A stretch of 64,000 nt of DNA from Incurvaria masculella (Eukaryota; Arthropoda; Insecta; Lepidoptera; Incurvariidae). The stretch spans positions 2,374,501 to 2,438,500 of the forward strand of contig OX335641.1 in assembly GCA_946894095.1 (NCBI GenBank), in the 5' to 3' direction. Below are positions 10,729 through 22,718 of the stretch, one piece after another. The position numbers and the translations under genes were made by a program. Each line of letters begins with the position of its first letter. Position 1 is the stretch's first letter. The notes under the pieces are model-generated. The model searched no databases, was not told the origin of the DNA, and saw only the letters and a list, made by a program, of their open reading frames with translations.

Positions 10729-12520
10729 CTTTTGGGTTCTCCGTAGTCGGATAATAAAAGTGGTACTCGATGCGTTTTGGAAGTCACAGCGAAAGTAACG
10801 TCAATTGGTTCAGAAGTCTGCCTTTCCATGCATACGCCTCTTTTTTCAGCATAAGGACGATGTCAAACATGTGCCAATGACTAGCTAAGTCCTTGCCAGC
10901 TGTCCAACACATAACTAAACAATGTTAGGCCTAAAGCACACTAGGTAATATCCAACTCGTGTGCCTAAAGTGTGTGGCATCTTGTCAGCATTTGTAAAGA
11001 CATTTGAATGTCCGAATTAGGAAATCGAATCAGGAAAATTGCAACTTGACTTAACAATCATGGTTCTGTGCACTTGGCCTTATATTTCAAGCCTTATGAA
11101 AACTTATGAGCATTTTATATTTGATACGACAGCCATTAATTCGATGTATGACAACGCGGTGATACAAATTATAGAATATTAGATGATAATAGTTCAGCAA
11201 AATAGTGTTAAGATTACGCATCAAAGTATGCTGTAGCAACGCGATAGAACATTGCATCAATCATAATAATTCGTCGTGCACACCTAAGCCATACGGATTA
11301 CTAAAAATATAACTCTGGTGAAATATGCGTGAAATATCTACACGAATTCAAATGTTCTTAAAAATTATTTGTTTATTTCAAATCACAGCAAGTCAATCAA
11401 ATAAAGATTTTCGACGAAAACAATAACTGTATTTTCAAATACAAAATTCGTGAAGATTGACTTAAAACTTGAAACAGAAATTTGATTAAAGCCTAACTAA
11501 AAAACATCACACCATTTCTGGCCCCGATATTCTGTCTCACGGTACCGAACTGTTGACTTATCTCAACCTTGTTTCGCCCAATGTTGTTTTTAGGTGTATA
11601 ATATATATATTAGCAACCCTAAAACCTAAAACCACCTAACTGGTGGGTTTCTTCAAGTTATTGAAATATTATATTATTATTATAATATAATATTATATCC
11701 CCTTATCCCATTTATTTTACATCCTTGTCAGCAAATTAAATCATTCTCTGTGTGTGATCGCGAGCGATTAAGGCGCTAGGACTAGCCAACTACTCGCGCC
11801 ATACAAATGCACTTTTTAACAAATGTAATAATATGTAGTGAAACGCTTCAGCAAATCCTAATAGAACTCCAGACTGATAATGGATTGTTAATATTTTTTG
11901 ATTCCATGATTTATTTAAATAATAATAAAAATAAAAAAGTTGATTTTTCTCATTACAAATCTGAAAGTAATTCGATATAAGCAAAAACAGTATATTTGCA
12001 TAAACAAAAAATTCCATTTGCTTTTAGATTTCTACATTTAGTCAAAAAAGTTCGGAAATGGACACCGTTTCCGCAATGTATTTTGTATAGAAAAAGGAAA
12101 CATACATTAACGAAAATAGGTTGATTCCTAGACAAGGAATCATATATTGTAAGAATGACACTTATAATCGTCAGACTTAGTTAGTTAACTTGGGGTGCCT
12201 CGTCTAACTTTGCGATTTGGCTAGTACCTGGGCCTTAATAGCCGGGTTTCATTGACTATCAATCAAACAGTATAGACATTTAAAATATTTATCATATGTT
12301 TGCAACATTGTTAAATTGTTAATGTGTTGCATTACACTATTCTATGGCTAAGTTTTATAGCTCGTTTGCGTGCTATTTGCCTTTTAGTCCTAAAGTCCGC
12401 GCGTATTAAATATCATTAAGGAGTTTTCATAGAAATGAGCTACAAATGTATTTATGTAGAATCGACCGTGATGCAAGGATACATTAATTTAGAAAGAAGG
12501 CTGTAAAAACAACTGCGTTA
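10729..12520. other. AT-rich DNA, no recognised gene
   Basis: No credible coding exon seen. An AT-only palindromic stretch (ttatattattattataatataa) occurs near 11670-11695. Confidence 0.45.
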
Positions 12521-12789
12521 TAAATAGAGTCCGAGGCTGGACTTGAACCAGCAAGCAAACCTAACGCTTCAGAGCATCTTCCAATTCAATTTAAAGATGC
12601 ACTTGAATAGAGTTACTTCAATGTGTTAAATGTTAACGCGCCCTTGCTTTACGGTCGATTATACGTGCATATAATATTCGGTGAAATAAGCCAGCAAGCT
12701 CACAGCGAGAATCTATGTTTCACAGTGGCAATTTAAGGATCTGTGATAAGATCCAGCCTCGTTTATTGTTCTGAGAACACCTGTAAATG

Positions 12790-13014
12790 AAAACCGGCCA
12801 AGTGCGAGTTGAGCTCGCACACGAAGGGTTGCGTACATTTTTTTTATTTTACCTATTTATTGGTAGAGTGGCAAAATAAAAAGACAATCCGTGAAAACTT
12901 CAGCTGCCTACCTATTACGGTTCACGATATACAGCCCTGTGACAGACGGACGGACGGACAGCGGAGGCTTAGTAATAGAGTTCCGTTGGCACCCTTTGGG
13001 TACGGAACCGTAAA
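12790..13014 (+). mobile_element. GGAC element with internal deletion
   Basis: Both ends are recognisable (aaaaccggccaagtgcgag and tttgggtacggaacc), but the AT-rich 5' middle is shortened to about 225 bp total. The palindrome reads gcgagttgagctcgc. Confidence 0.85.
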
Positions 13015-14332
13015 TAAAGAATGATCAATACTGAGTAAGTAACTGAAAATTATGAAGTGAGGTGTATTTGGTTGTTCCCAGATAATATGGTCCCTTGGGC
13101 CAGCCACAGCATACCAAGTCTTGTAAAATAATTGTACTTTATATGTAAATATCGTCGCACAAAAAAAATCATTGGAACATAACAAAATTAAAACCCGCGT
13201 TGCAGTAAGTGCGTAGTTTATTAATGACAATACTTCTGTGCACATACAATACACTAGTCGGGATGTCATAATTGTACACACGTGCTTGAGACCCGTCGCT
13301 TTATCTCCGAGAATTTGCTATGTAAACATTTGACAGCTAACACTTCGTTCAGAGAACAGTTATAAAGAGACTTTATCAGTCGGAAATCAATACTCGTATC
13401 TCCTCGGTTCTTCGAAGAAGGTGCAATCCATGGATCTAGTTTCATAGTGAAACATTTGTTATGAGATTGCGACTGACGCTGGGGGTTACGAAAACAAATG
13501 CAACCGTGAATAGATATGACCTTGACTAGAAAAATAAATCTGACTACATTAGAATATGGTAACGTTGTTTGTAACAATACCAAATTGTTTTTGGCATTCG
13601 TTTTCAGAAAAACTCCACAGTATAGAAATTTCATCTTTAAAAGTTATATTGGCGCATATTTTCACCGGTATCTCCAAATAATTTATTTTCCTGTATTTTT
13701 TTCAGATCTGACCACATTACTGTTTAGATGTTGTTACTAATGTCACGTCATGCGAATGGAAGAACGAATTGACGACCGAAGAATATATAGGTTTCGTTTT
13801 TGTCCTTTTATTGGACGAATGGATATACAGACTAACAATCTTATATGGGTTCTATTACCTAAATGGTATTGCTCTCCAAATTCAAAGAGACAACGCAGCG
13901 AGTGTTCTAGGCACATTGAGGTATTTGGATTCTTCTCCGATCTACATTTTTCTTTATTTTTAATTTTAGACTTTTCAATATTAATTTATGATAACTTTAG
14001 TTGATTGTACAATTTAATTTATGTGATCAGCTATAAATATATACAATTCCCAAAAAAATATATAAGACTATGAATTATTGCTGTATATATATTGTTTTTT
14101 AAAATTTTGTAAAAATTAGGAACCTATCATGAAAGAGATCGTGGGGCGGTTGTACCTAGGCCCCTGAGATCTGACCCTAATCCCAAGCACTTTTTGTCTA
14201 GATTGCCAAGGTTTGTCTGTTCTCAGAGTTTTGGATTTCTTGTAAATTTTATTACAAGACTGTTATCTACGAGGTACCCACTTTCTTTTCAGCTTTCCTT
14301 TTTTTAAATCACTGTTAAAATCCTACGAGCGG
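13015..14332. other. No recognised gene
   Basis: Several short frames of 60-120 codons occur on both strands, but none shows a domain, consistent codon bias or splice structure. Confidence 0.4.
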
Positions 14333-14509
14333 GGTACCATGATAAATTAAGTCGTCGGGTTAATACGCAAGTGATTTTTTGAATCCAACGTTTGGTTGCA
14401 TATAGTCCCATGCTAACATTGACCGTTATCATGGTACGAAATGCAACTAAACGTCATATTTAATCACTCACTTGCCTATTCACCCGGCGATTCAATTTAC
14501 CATGGTAAT
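14333..14509. mobile_element. Foldback element, copy 1
   Basis: The left half (taccatgataaatt...ttggttgcat...ccatgctaac) is the imperfect complement of the right half (atcatggtacgaaatgcaac...aatttaccatggta). A second copy of the same palindrome is at about 19921-20132. No coding capacity. Confidence 0.6.
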
Positions 14510-14511
14510 AT

Positions 14512-15063
14512 TCCGGGAGGTCACGACATTTTTGGTCACGACAAGGTAAATGGCTGAATCTGGGTTCGCATGTTAGAGACCAACCCTCTGATGCTAAATA
14601 TGTCGGTCTGCCCGTGCCAAGTGGTTGCGTTTTCTAGATTGGCTATATAAAATAGATGCTGGTATGTACCTGCTAATGAATATACTGATTATCTGGAAAC
14701 ATTGATACCTATTAATTATACAAGAATAAACAGACGGTTGCTTAATTAAATACTTAAATATACCTCAAGTTATATGTGTAACCTAAATCGCATATAACTA
14801 CTAAATGCAACCAAAGATTTGTTCAGTTTTTGTATTGCTAAGCAAGTATGTATTGATACTTTCATGCTTCGTCATTTGCATCCATTTACCTTATCATATG
14901 TATTTTTTGTCACCATAACTACTTTTTCAGGCGCCTTATCTACGTAACGCAACCACTTGGAACAAGCAGACTGACACATTTAACTTCAGAGGGTTGTACT
15001 TTATCCCGTGAACCCAGTTTCAGCCATTTACGTTATCGTTACCATTTTTGTCGCGACCTCCTA
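14512..15063. mobile_element. TIR element with ~120-bp arms
   Basis: The left arm from about 14515 (ggaggtcacgac...ggtaaatggctgaatctggg...caaccctctga...gtcggtctgc...ccaagtggttgcgtt) is complementary to the right arm ending about 15062 (aacgcaaccacttgg...gcagactgacac...tcagagggttg...cccagtttcagccatttac...gtcgcgacctcc). The interior is AT-rich and non-coding. Confidence 0.65.
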
Positions 15064-15371
15064 GTCTATAAACCCCACATAGTACATAGAACTAGGAAGC
15101 AGACCGGTCTGCACCTCGTTTATTTCCAGTCGCGCGTTGTGCAAATGTAGCTATAAAAAACTAGACCAATAAAAAAGTTAAACGTAGTGTTCGCTGTCAC
15201 ATTACCGCTCCAAATGACACGCGAGAATGTCCAAACGTGTCGACGGAACGTTGTCAAGCCGAGCAAAAACATGGCCACACCTCGTCAGTCTATGGACGTC
15301 AATTATGTCTTTGCTGCAGATCAGAATCAACACGGAGTATAGGACTTTATTTAATGATGGCGATGTGACAG

Positions 15372-15584
15372 TGGGTTGGTCACGTCAGCCGAAGAGACTA
15401 CGACCGTTGGAGTAACCGTGTCCTGCACTGGCGGCCGTGGACAGGAAAACGGAGTGTGGGAAGACCACCCGCCAGGTTGGACGACGGCATCAAGTGCGTC
15501 GGCGGAATGCAGTGGTTCCGTACCGCTGAGGGCCGGGAGGACTGGAGGAAAATTCGAGAGGCGTACGTCCAGCAGTGGACATAA
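15372..15584 (+). pseudogene. RTE-type retrotransposon ORF, C-terminal remnant
   Basis: The frame starting at 15372 reads WVGHVSRRDYDRWS..., then HWRPWTGKRSVGRPPARLDD, then WRKIREAYVQQWT-stop. This is the diagnostic C-terminus of RTE-clade reverse-transcriptase proteins (W.GH..R....W, GRP..R..D, W.....AYVQQW). It is 70 residues plus TAA and lacks the endonuclease and RT domains. A short (TGAC)n tail (about 15590-15606) follows, as expected for a 3' end of this class. This is a 5'-truncated dead copy. Confidence 0.8.
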
Positions 15585-16281
15585 AGACGTTGACTGACTG
15601 ACTGATTGACATGAGATATGACAGAAGATGATCTCTTTCTGATAAACCGGACATAAGGCTAACGCACAGTGTAGACAGTCCGTACATTTGCACGTCAAAT
15701 TATGTTCGCTCTACGAATTAGAATCTGGATTACAGATGACACAAAAGTACCATAAACGTATGAAGTTCCTGGTAATTGGCTTGTATAAATTGGAACACGG
15801 TCATACGCCACATGTCATCTCTACCCCCTTTTAATACCCGACTTCTTTTACTTAGCTAGTAGGGAAGGACCTAGAGTTTTTTCAAGAATTCCTAACCACC
15901 TTGCATTCGTGAAGAAATTAACTTATCCAACTCCAAACCAGAAAGTGGTGCGATCACGTTGCGAGATTGGACCTACGATATTTCCCGAGGCCTCCCTCCC
16001 GGCCTGAGCTACCAGACGTCTCAGAAGTCAAAGATCTCGCTCCACTGATGATATATGCTGATCTTATATCATTGTAATAAAATATAATAAGTAATTTACG
16101 TTTTATCGGAGTTCTAAGATCTTAACTGATCAGCTCTGACTAGAAATAATCTAGATTACGAAGTAAATACGCAATAAATTGTCAATAACAGCATATTTTG
16201 CATTTAATGAGGTATTAGAAGACATTTTTATGGCCGAAAATTCCACCTAAATACCGCTAGATTTTCATGCATGATTTGGTA

Positions 16282-16625
16282 TTAAGGTGGGCCTTCTCGC
16301 TCAACGCCCCATACAAAGAAAGAAGATCATGCCCATATTTCTTGTCAGAGATCCAAAATTTTGCTCAATATAGCTTTATTTAATCTAACTAGATGTCTGA
16401 TGACCGTTGGCATTGTAAAATTGTGTTTGGTGAGTTATAAGCTCCGAAAGTTCGGCTTTTTAACTTTGGAGGTGGCTTACTCAACGATAAAATAAAAACA
16501 TCTTAAAAAGATTAGTCATTTGACATAGCTTCTTTCTTGAAAATGTATTGTATTTTTTTGTTATATTTTTACTGCAGCGGTCGTGGTTTACTTTAAGCTA
16601 TAAGTCGTTTTGTAATTAAAATAAA
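16282..16625 (+). mobile_element. MITE-B copy 2, 3'-truncated
   Basis: It begins TTAA-GGTGGG like the other copies and follows the consensus for about 340 bp, to the 'ttttgtaattaaaat' region, after which the right third and right terminus are missing. Confidence 0.8.
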
Positions 16626-16643
16626 TATTTTAGTCACACCAAA

Positions 16644-16883
16644 ATGTTTGGTTTGATACCACAGACCAAGGTAGTTCCAATGACTCAAGAACTCTATGAG
16701 ATCCTGGGAGCACCAAAACCAAAGCCGGGCAAGGATACGAGAGTATGGTACCGAAAAATAATACAACACTTCTCCGTGGCCGATGTACACACGATCTGGC
16801 GGTCAAGGCGAGCTATCCATCTTCACTTGGCATTTTTTTGGTTTCTTCGTTCATCTGTTGATTGTACGAGGCAAGTTAACTGA
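16644..16883 (+). other. Unrecognised open frame next to MITE-B copy 2
   Basis: The frame is 79 codons. The first ~52 (MFGLIPQTKVVPM..., then a PKPKPGK segment, ending near VHTIW) look more protein-like than neighbouring frames; the rest looks random. It starts directly after the truncated end of MITE-B copy 2. No domain is recognised. It could be a gene fragment, a degenerate transposon frame or chance. Confidence 0.2.
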
Positions 16884-16899
16884 TTGTGGATATGCCATG

Positions 16900-18857
16900 C
16901 CTGTTTGGATTTTTTTCACCTAACCTTAACTTAACATGATTAGTTCGATAATTTTAAATTGACCAACGATATCGTTGATATTGACCACATATATCTACAT
17001 GATAACTGAAAACGTATAATCGGTTCAAAGTGGACGTGTGCGTTCTTTCTTTCAAATATTAGTTTTAAATGGATATGCTACAACTTCGCATTTTAAGTGA
17101 TCAGTCAAGCCAAGAAAACATATGATAATACTTTCTTGTAAAATACCAGCAACATTTTTTATTTATAAATCACCTTTGCAAGGATGAATCATACAATTTC
17201 AGTAGGTCTATTAAATTAATGGGAAAATATGATTTTAATCATATTATTCTTGTGTTTTTCGGTTTCTGCTAATTTTCTAAGTATTTTTAACATTTTCGCA
17301 TTTTATGTGTGCGTAACTTTGTATTCTTAAGTAGTGTCAATTGTGACAAGTCCACGTATAGTTGTCCAATCTAAATATCAATAAACCCCAATGCAAACGT
17401 GTCCACGGGCATACACGGAGACTCATAAATCCGACTACTCGACCATGCCATTCTTTACTTTTAAATTGTCTATGTAGCTGTCGAGCAACGTATAAAAATT
17501 GCTAATTTTTATAACTCGTCATAATACGTTTCGAAGTTTACGGCGGCATTCGCGACTAAGAAATCGTTCACCTTTATTGTGAACGCTTACCTATAGTGTA
17601 TTCGTCGAACGGGTAGAAACTTTACAATTATCTCTACCATATCAGAGTCAATATATTACTGGTAGCAGTCATAAAATCGGTGACATCCAGATTTGGGAGT
17701 CTATTTCCTTTGCGTCACTCGGTTTCGCTAAGCTACGATAAACCAAATAGATTTACCACCAAACTAATCACTGAGGCCGTTGGCTGAGACTTCAATAGTG
17801 ATTGCTCATATCTGCCTACCGTCCATGGACAGAAACGTGATATTTTTTTTGTGTAGTCTCTAAAATAGGGTTTCTCGCTAAAACAACATGTCACCAGAAT
17901 GCGAAAAATTCGAATAAATTTGTCTAGACCTTAGCGTCGTAATTCGTCTCTATAGAGTTCCCACGTCATCGAATCAACGAACCTTAATACTGTTTAGTTT
18001 AGCCCAGAAAGAAGGTGACAGTTTAATTGGTTTTTCTTGTCTGTGTACCCCGTAGAATTTTTTACAGGTCAAATTCTGTTACAGATTTTGATTGCACTTG
18101 CTGAGATCATGTCGTGTGCATTTTTAAATTGAGTCGAGTTTAGTGAGCGTTCACAGCAAAAAAATGTTTTAGATTGCTCTCCGTCGAACCGCAGCTGGTA
18201 TACCGCCTGACCCCTAATCCTTGCTGTCCAAATTTAGGTTAGGGTGTTCCGTCGGTACGTCTTCGGGTGGAAAACTTCGGCGAGATAAAACTGCCTGCTA
18301 AATACGTTATCGTACAACAAGAACCGCCTTCAACTTATCTTCATCTCTGTTCAGATATTTCGAAAGTCAAGGACATTTATTACCCTCCCAGCTGCTGCGC
18401 CTGTGTCCCACAGAACCATCAATTCGTTATCTGTTTTCGTGTTTCCTTCCATCATAAAGGTCGAGGAAAAGCAACAATTCCTCGTTACTGATCTCAATGC
18501 CACACAATCAGTCACGATTGAAGATAAATCTACGAAGCAGTCATAAAAAAGCTTGTTTTCAATCATTTAAGTAAGTAGCCGCGCCGCATAGACCACTTGC
18601 AAAAAGATAGATGAACCCAGGGGGGCCACAAAAACGTGTGACCGCAGGCCACTCTGCGTATGAGTTATAGTTCGCGAAATATATTCAGTCTATTGTTCCT
18701 TACGTCTGTTTTGAGTGGCTATGGTGTCATTGTACTGTCGTTCACATGGCCGGCCATATCGACCTGGGGTATTCTGTTCTTTTAGTTTTTCTGTCTCTTT
18801 CTAGTCTCACTTAAGATGTATTAACATGAAACTTTTCTGATGTGTTTTAGTGTGCTC
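16900..18857. other. No recognised gene
   Basis: AT-rich with scattered short frames. A segment at 18267-18491 is open on both strands but shows no domain and no splice context I can support. Confidence 0.4.
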
Positions 18858-19140
18858 TTTTTTATGTAACTGGACATGGATGGCTAATACCACACCCACC
18901 GTCATGATATTATCACCTATATTACCACACACACCGCATTTCCGAAGGAATTAGTTGCCATGCCCGAACCTTCTCTTTATAATCACGGCTGAATGGAAAA
19001 CTCGGACAAACAACGGACGGAGGAAATCAACCCGACCACCTAGTAGGGAAAGAATAGTAAAGTAGTTTAACATGGATTCCGAACAGCTCGCATTCGGGGT
19101 GAAATGCACTCATCCAATTTATAAAGAGAAAGAAAGTGGG
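18858..19140 (-). mobile_element. SINE-S copy, head missing
   Basis: It reads backwards from tttatgtaactggacatgga through the body to the pre-head segment gaaatgcact. The tRNA-like head is absent, replaced by a fragment of another copy in the opposite orientation (about 19150-19186). Confidence 0.75.
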
Positions 19141-19803
19141 GCGTAAACAGGGTCATGATGGTGGGTGTGGTATTACCCATGGCATCCGCTGTGGCGCAGG
19201 TTTTTTTAAAATTCTTTCTTAAAAAAACGATCTCATTTTCTGATTATGTTAGGTTCGAAACGCCTAGTTGGGTTAGGTTCCATTATTAAGTATATAGGTT
19301 TTCAACGAATTTTCTTTCAGCGTTCAAGCTGTCGCTACTCATGGGCGTGACGTGAAGATAATTCTGCGAAGATTTCTCTCTTCTACATGTGCGAAGTGCA
19401 CTGTTCTTGGTTATCCTCGACATTTTGTAGCACAATTATCTAAAGTCTACGACAGCACGTATACTCACATAAATACATGGTTTTTGAGGTTGAACAGTTT
19501 TTTTAAGTATTATACCAAAATAATAAACGCCTTTTATTTACAATTCTAATCATATTTTGTTTTGTTTTTGAAACAGGTGCGATAACAACCTATATTTTAG
19601 TGCTATAATTACTCATATAAGATGACTTAAGCAACTGTTATAAGAGCGAGCGAACTTCATTGAAACTGTTTCATCTTGCGCCCAAACTATCCAAGCGTTA
19701 TCTGTCACAGCGAATTATGTTTAGTAAAATATCGACATGTGATTTGAATAATATTCGAAGAATGCCGCAGACCTAACGATCTCTCAGATCTGGGGAGTTC
19801 CCT

Positions 19804-19919
19804 TTTTTTATGTGACCTGACATGGATGGCTAATACCACAAAACTACCGTTATGATATTAGCCCAATACACCACATTCCCGAAGAAATTTGGTGCCATGT
19901 CAGGACCTTCCCTTTATGA
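19804..19919 (-). mobile_element. SINE-S 3' fragment
   Basis: It matches the SINE-S tail in reverse (atgtgacctgacatggatgg...ccaggaccttccctttatga-like) and stops where the foldback element at 19921 begins. Confidence 0.7.
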
Positions 19920-19920
19920 A

Positions 19921-20132
19921 CCATGGTAAACTAATTCGCGCGATGTACGGGCAAGTCAGTATTTCAATCTGACGTTTAGTTGCATTTAGTACCATGCTAA
20001 GTGGCAAATTTCAGTTAATTTGGGCGAACATCACGTATATTTACAGTTTAGTAGCATGGTTCGAAATGCAACAAAATGACAGATTGAATCACTCACTTGC
20101 AAATTCACCCGCTGAGTCAATTAACCATGGTC
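19921..20132. mobile_element. Foldback element, copy 2
   Basis: The left half starts accatggtaaactaattcgc and the right half ends gagtcaattaaccatggt. The halves are imperfect complements and match copy 1 at 14333-14509 (shared: gacgttta/gttgcat, taccatgcta, aatcactcacttgc). SINE-S fragments in opposite orientations lie on either side. Confidence 0.65.
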
Positions 20133-20139
20133 AATGGTT

Positions 20140-20288
20140 TACGGTAGAGTTTAAACCTGCTCGGGTTGGTAGCATCGCATTGGATGAAAAGCCGTCCCCT
20201 ATTTTTTCATTCCTCCAGTTCGATGTAGCCCTGCTCATGAAGTGAGAGTCCTGGCATGACACCTTATTCCTTCTGGACTGCGGTGTGT
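20140..20288 (+). mobile_element. SINE-S body fragment
   Basis: It contains cgggttggtagcatcgcattg...ccagttcgatgtagccctgctcatgaagtg...gtgttggactaatatcatgac, the SINE-S body, without head or tail. Confidence 0.7.
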
Positions 20289-21010
20289 TGGACTAATATC
20301 ATGACTTTCTTTTTTTTTAATTCCTAACCTCAAAATTTCGTCTTGACATTTTTTCTTGCGGAAGAGGCCGTTTTGGCATTAAGAATTATCCCAAGTAGAG
20401 AAGGGGATCTAAAATTTACTTCCCGACCGCACCCAGAGTCGGTGCACCTCGATTATCGAACGGCAAGGCGATGACATAAGTAGCGAAACCCCTCTCACGT
20501 AACCCTCGCGGTGACGTTAAAAACAAAGTGAGAGAATGGAACGGAGAAGACTCACGCAACAGTTTGGTTATAATAAAGCAGTTCTGTGACAGAGTGTATG
20601 TAAATCTTCCGTCTGAAAGTTCAAAAGAAACTGAATAAAGTTGCCAATTCTAATAATTGTACTCTCTATGTCGACCGTCGCGTGCGAGGTAGGTTCAACA
20701 ATTTGATGTCGGGCATTTAAATATAATTAGATTTTTTGCAATTTGAATATACAAATCACATTGGTGAATACGTAGCTTAGTAGGTGGGCATAGGTAATAG
20801 ACGTATGGAAGGTATCAGGTTGCACTATTAAATTATTGCCGTTTCAGTGTACATCCATAGCACAGATGTAATGGATAAGTTTACTTAGCGACACGTTAGA
20901 CTGCCTATCTATAAACACATTTTGATTATGACGTGATTTCAGATACTGTACCCTGTCTACACCCTACTGGTTTTTCGTGGAGTCCGAACCACGGCCATCT
21001 GTGCATGGCC
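20289..21010. other. No recognised gene
   Basis: No coding exon, repeat family or marked secondary structure recognised. Confidence 0.4.
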
Positions 21011-21296
21011 TTTTTAGAGTTCCGTACCCAAAGGGTGCCAACGGAACATTATTACTAAGCCTCCGCTGTCCGTCCGTCCGTCTGTCTCAGGGCCAGCTCT
21101 CATGAATCGTAGATAGGCAGCGAAAATGTTCACAGAGTGTGTATTTATTTTGCTGCTAGGTAAAATTTGAATATAATAAAAATTTAAGGGGGGGGGGGGG
21201 GGCATACAAACCACGTGTTTTTTTTTGTGTTAAATCTTGTACGATGGTACGGAACCCTCTGTGTGCGAGACCCACTCGCACTTGGCCGGTTTTTTG
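21011..21296 (-). mobile_element. GGAC element with a 15-G homopolymer
   Basis: Full copy with a short CCGT tract (three units). The usual aagggggcccc segment is expanded to a run of 15 G (21188-21202). Confidence 0.9.
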
Positions 21297-21322
21297 GCCG
21301 GTACATAGATGGCTAATGCGTT

Positions 21323-21470
21323 TTCCATTCAGTTCAATGCGAGGTTCAATGTTGCCGTGAATCAGGTATAGGGAAGTTTTTGGCATGGTACCTAGTTTCC
21401 ATGTGGTGTGCTAGGCTAATATGACACTGGGTATGATATTAGCCATCTATGTCCAGTTCCATATATTTTT
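21323..21470 (+). mobile_element. SINE-S 3' fragment
   Basis: It carries the end of the SINE-S body (ttttccattcagttcaat, tggcatggtacctag, ccatgtggtgtgctaggcta, attagccatctatgtccagt). A short reversed end fragment (tacatagatggctaat) precedes it at about 21302. Confidence 0.65.
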
Positions 21471-21606
21471 TAATGAAACTACAATCTGGAAACTTCAAAA
21501 TCCTTGTTTTCAGTCCACTCCAATGTATGTAGCTGTGCTTGGTCCTGTAATGGCATCTAGTTCCTGTGGGGTTAATAATGTAAATATCGTGACATTATAC
21601 GTTATG

Positions 21607-21748
21607 CAGCCATCCATGCCCATTAATTTTTAAAAAAAACCTACTTTTTAGGGTTCCGTACCCAAAGGGTGAAAAGATCAGCCATCCATGCCCATTAATT
21701 TTTAAAAAAAACCTACTTTTTAGGGTTCCGTACCCAAAGGGTGAAAAC
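21607..21748 (+). repeat. Recent 72-bp tandem duplication spanning a GGAC-element end
   Basis: The 69-bp segment beginning cagccatccatgcc and ending aaagggtgaaaa occurs identically at 21607-21675 and 21679-21747, separated by gat. The second copy continues into a complete GGAC element; the first is cut off after gggtgaaaa. The identity implies a recent event. Confidence 0.9.
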
Positions 21749-22031
21749 GGAACCCTATTACTAAGCCTCCGCTGTCCGTCCGTCCGTCCGTCCGTCCGTC
21801 TGTCCGTCTGTCACAGGGCTGTATCTCAGTAATCGTAACAGGTAGACAGCTGAAATTTTCACAGAGTGTGTATTTATTTTGCCGCTATAACAACAAATAG
21901 GTAAGATTAAGAAATAATTAAAATTAAAGGGGGTCCCCATACAAAAAACGTTATTTTTTTGTTTACATTTTTTTACGATGGTACGGAACCCTTCGTGTGC
22001 GAGTCCGACTCGCACTTGGCCGGTTTTTTTT
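21717..22031 (-). mobile_element. GGAC element, first of a tandem pair
   Basis: Full - strand copy with a (CCGT)n tract. The interior (aaaaaacgttatttttttgt, taagaaataattaaaattaa) is almost identical to the next copy. Confidence 0.9.
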
Positions 22032-22045
22032 CTTACATTTTTTTG

Positions 22046-22374
22046 TTTTTAGGGTTCCGTACCCAAAGGGTGAAAACGGAACCCTATTACTAAACCTCCG
22101 CTGTCCGTCCGTCCGTCCGTCCGTCCGTCCGTCCGTCCGTCCGTCTGTCCGTCTGTCACAGGCCTGTATCTCAGTAACCGTAACAGATAGGCAGCTGAAA
22201 TTTTCACAGAGTGTGTATTTATTTTGCCGCTATAACAACAAATAGGTAAGATTAAGAAATAATTAAAATTAAAGGGGGTCCCCATACAAAAAACGTTATT
22301 TTTTTGTATACATTTTTTTACGATGGTACGGAACCCTTCGTGTGCGAGTCCGACTCGCACTTGGCCGGTTTTTT
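22046..22374 (-). mobile_element. GGAC element, second of a tandem pair
   Basis: It lies 14 bp after the previous copy in the same orientation and shares private variants with it. The (CCGT)n tract is longer, about 10 units. Confidence 0.9.
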
Positions 22375-22618
22375 ATTAGTCTGTCTGAGCAACTAATCCT
22401 CTGGACTCAGTTCCGTGTCCACGAAGAATATAGACCCTACTTGAGATGTATATCTAGAGGGTTTGTAAGCCACCTACATTCTTCACTTATCAGACAAACA
22501 ACATCTGCTCTCCATTGTTCTTGAATAGTTTTCGCATTGTTCACACCGACGGCTATCAGCGCATTCCGCACCTGATCTCAATATTTTACGAGGCTCAAGT
22601 CCTATCGCACAGTGACAG

Positions 22619-22718
22619 ACCTACCGATAACTCTATATGAATGGTATGTGTTACACAACCATAGTTATTGAGGTCAGAGTCTTGGACGTACCTGTTTTTC
22701 ATCCAGTTATCGGTAGGT
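22619..22718. other. 14-bp perfect inverted repeat with 72-nt spacer
   Basis: ACCTACCGATAACT (22619-22632) and AGTTATCGGTAGGT (22705-22718) are exact complements. There is no family match; it may be the end of a degraded TIR element. Confidence 0.5.

Noticed and set aside
12528..12575. tRNA-like T-arm (gctggttcaagtccagc on the - strand)
   Set aside because: The T stem-loop is perfect, but no matching acceptor, D and anticodon arms were found. Probably a tRNA-derived fragment; too weak to list as a gene.
16644..16883. Gene encoding a 79-residue protein
   Set aside because: The first part looks protein-like but the rest is random, with no domain or splice sites. Kept only as an unrecognised frame at low confidence.
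21997..22360. Repeated frames encoding Asp-Gly-Arg-Thr repeats
   Set aside because: They are translations of the (GGAC)n tract of transposable elements, seen in every copy.
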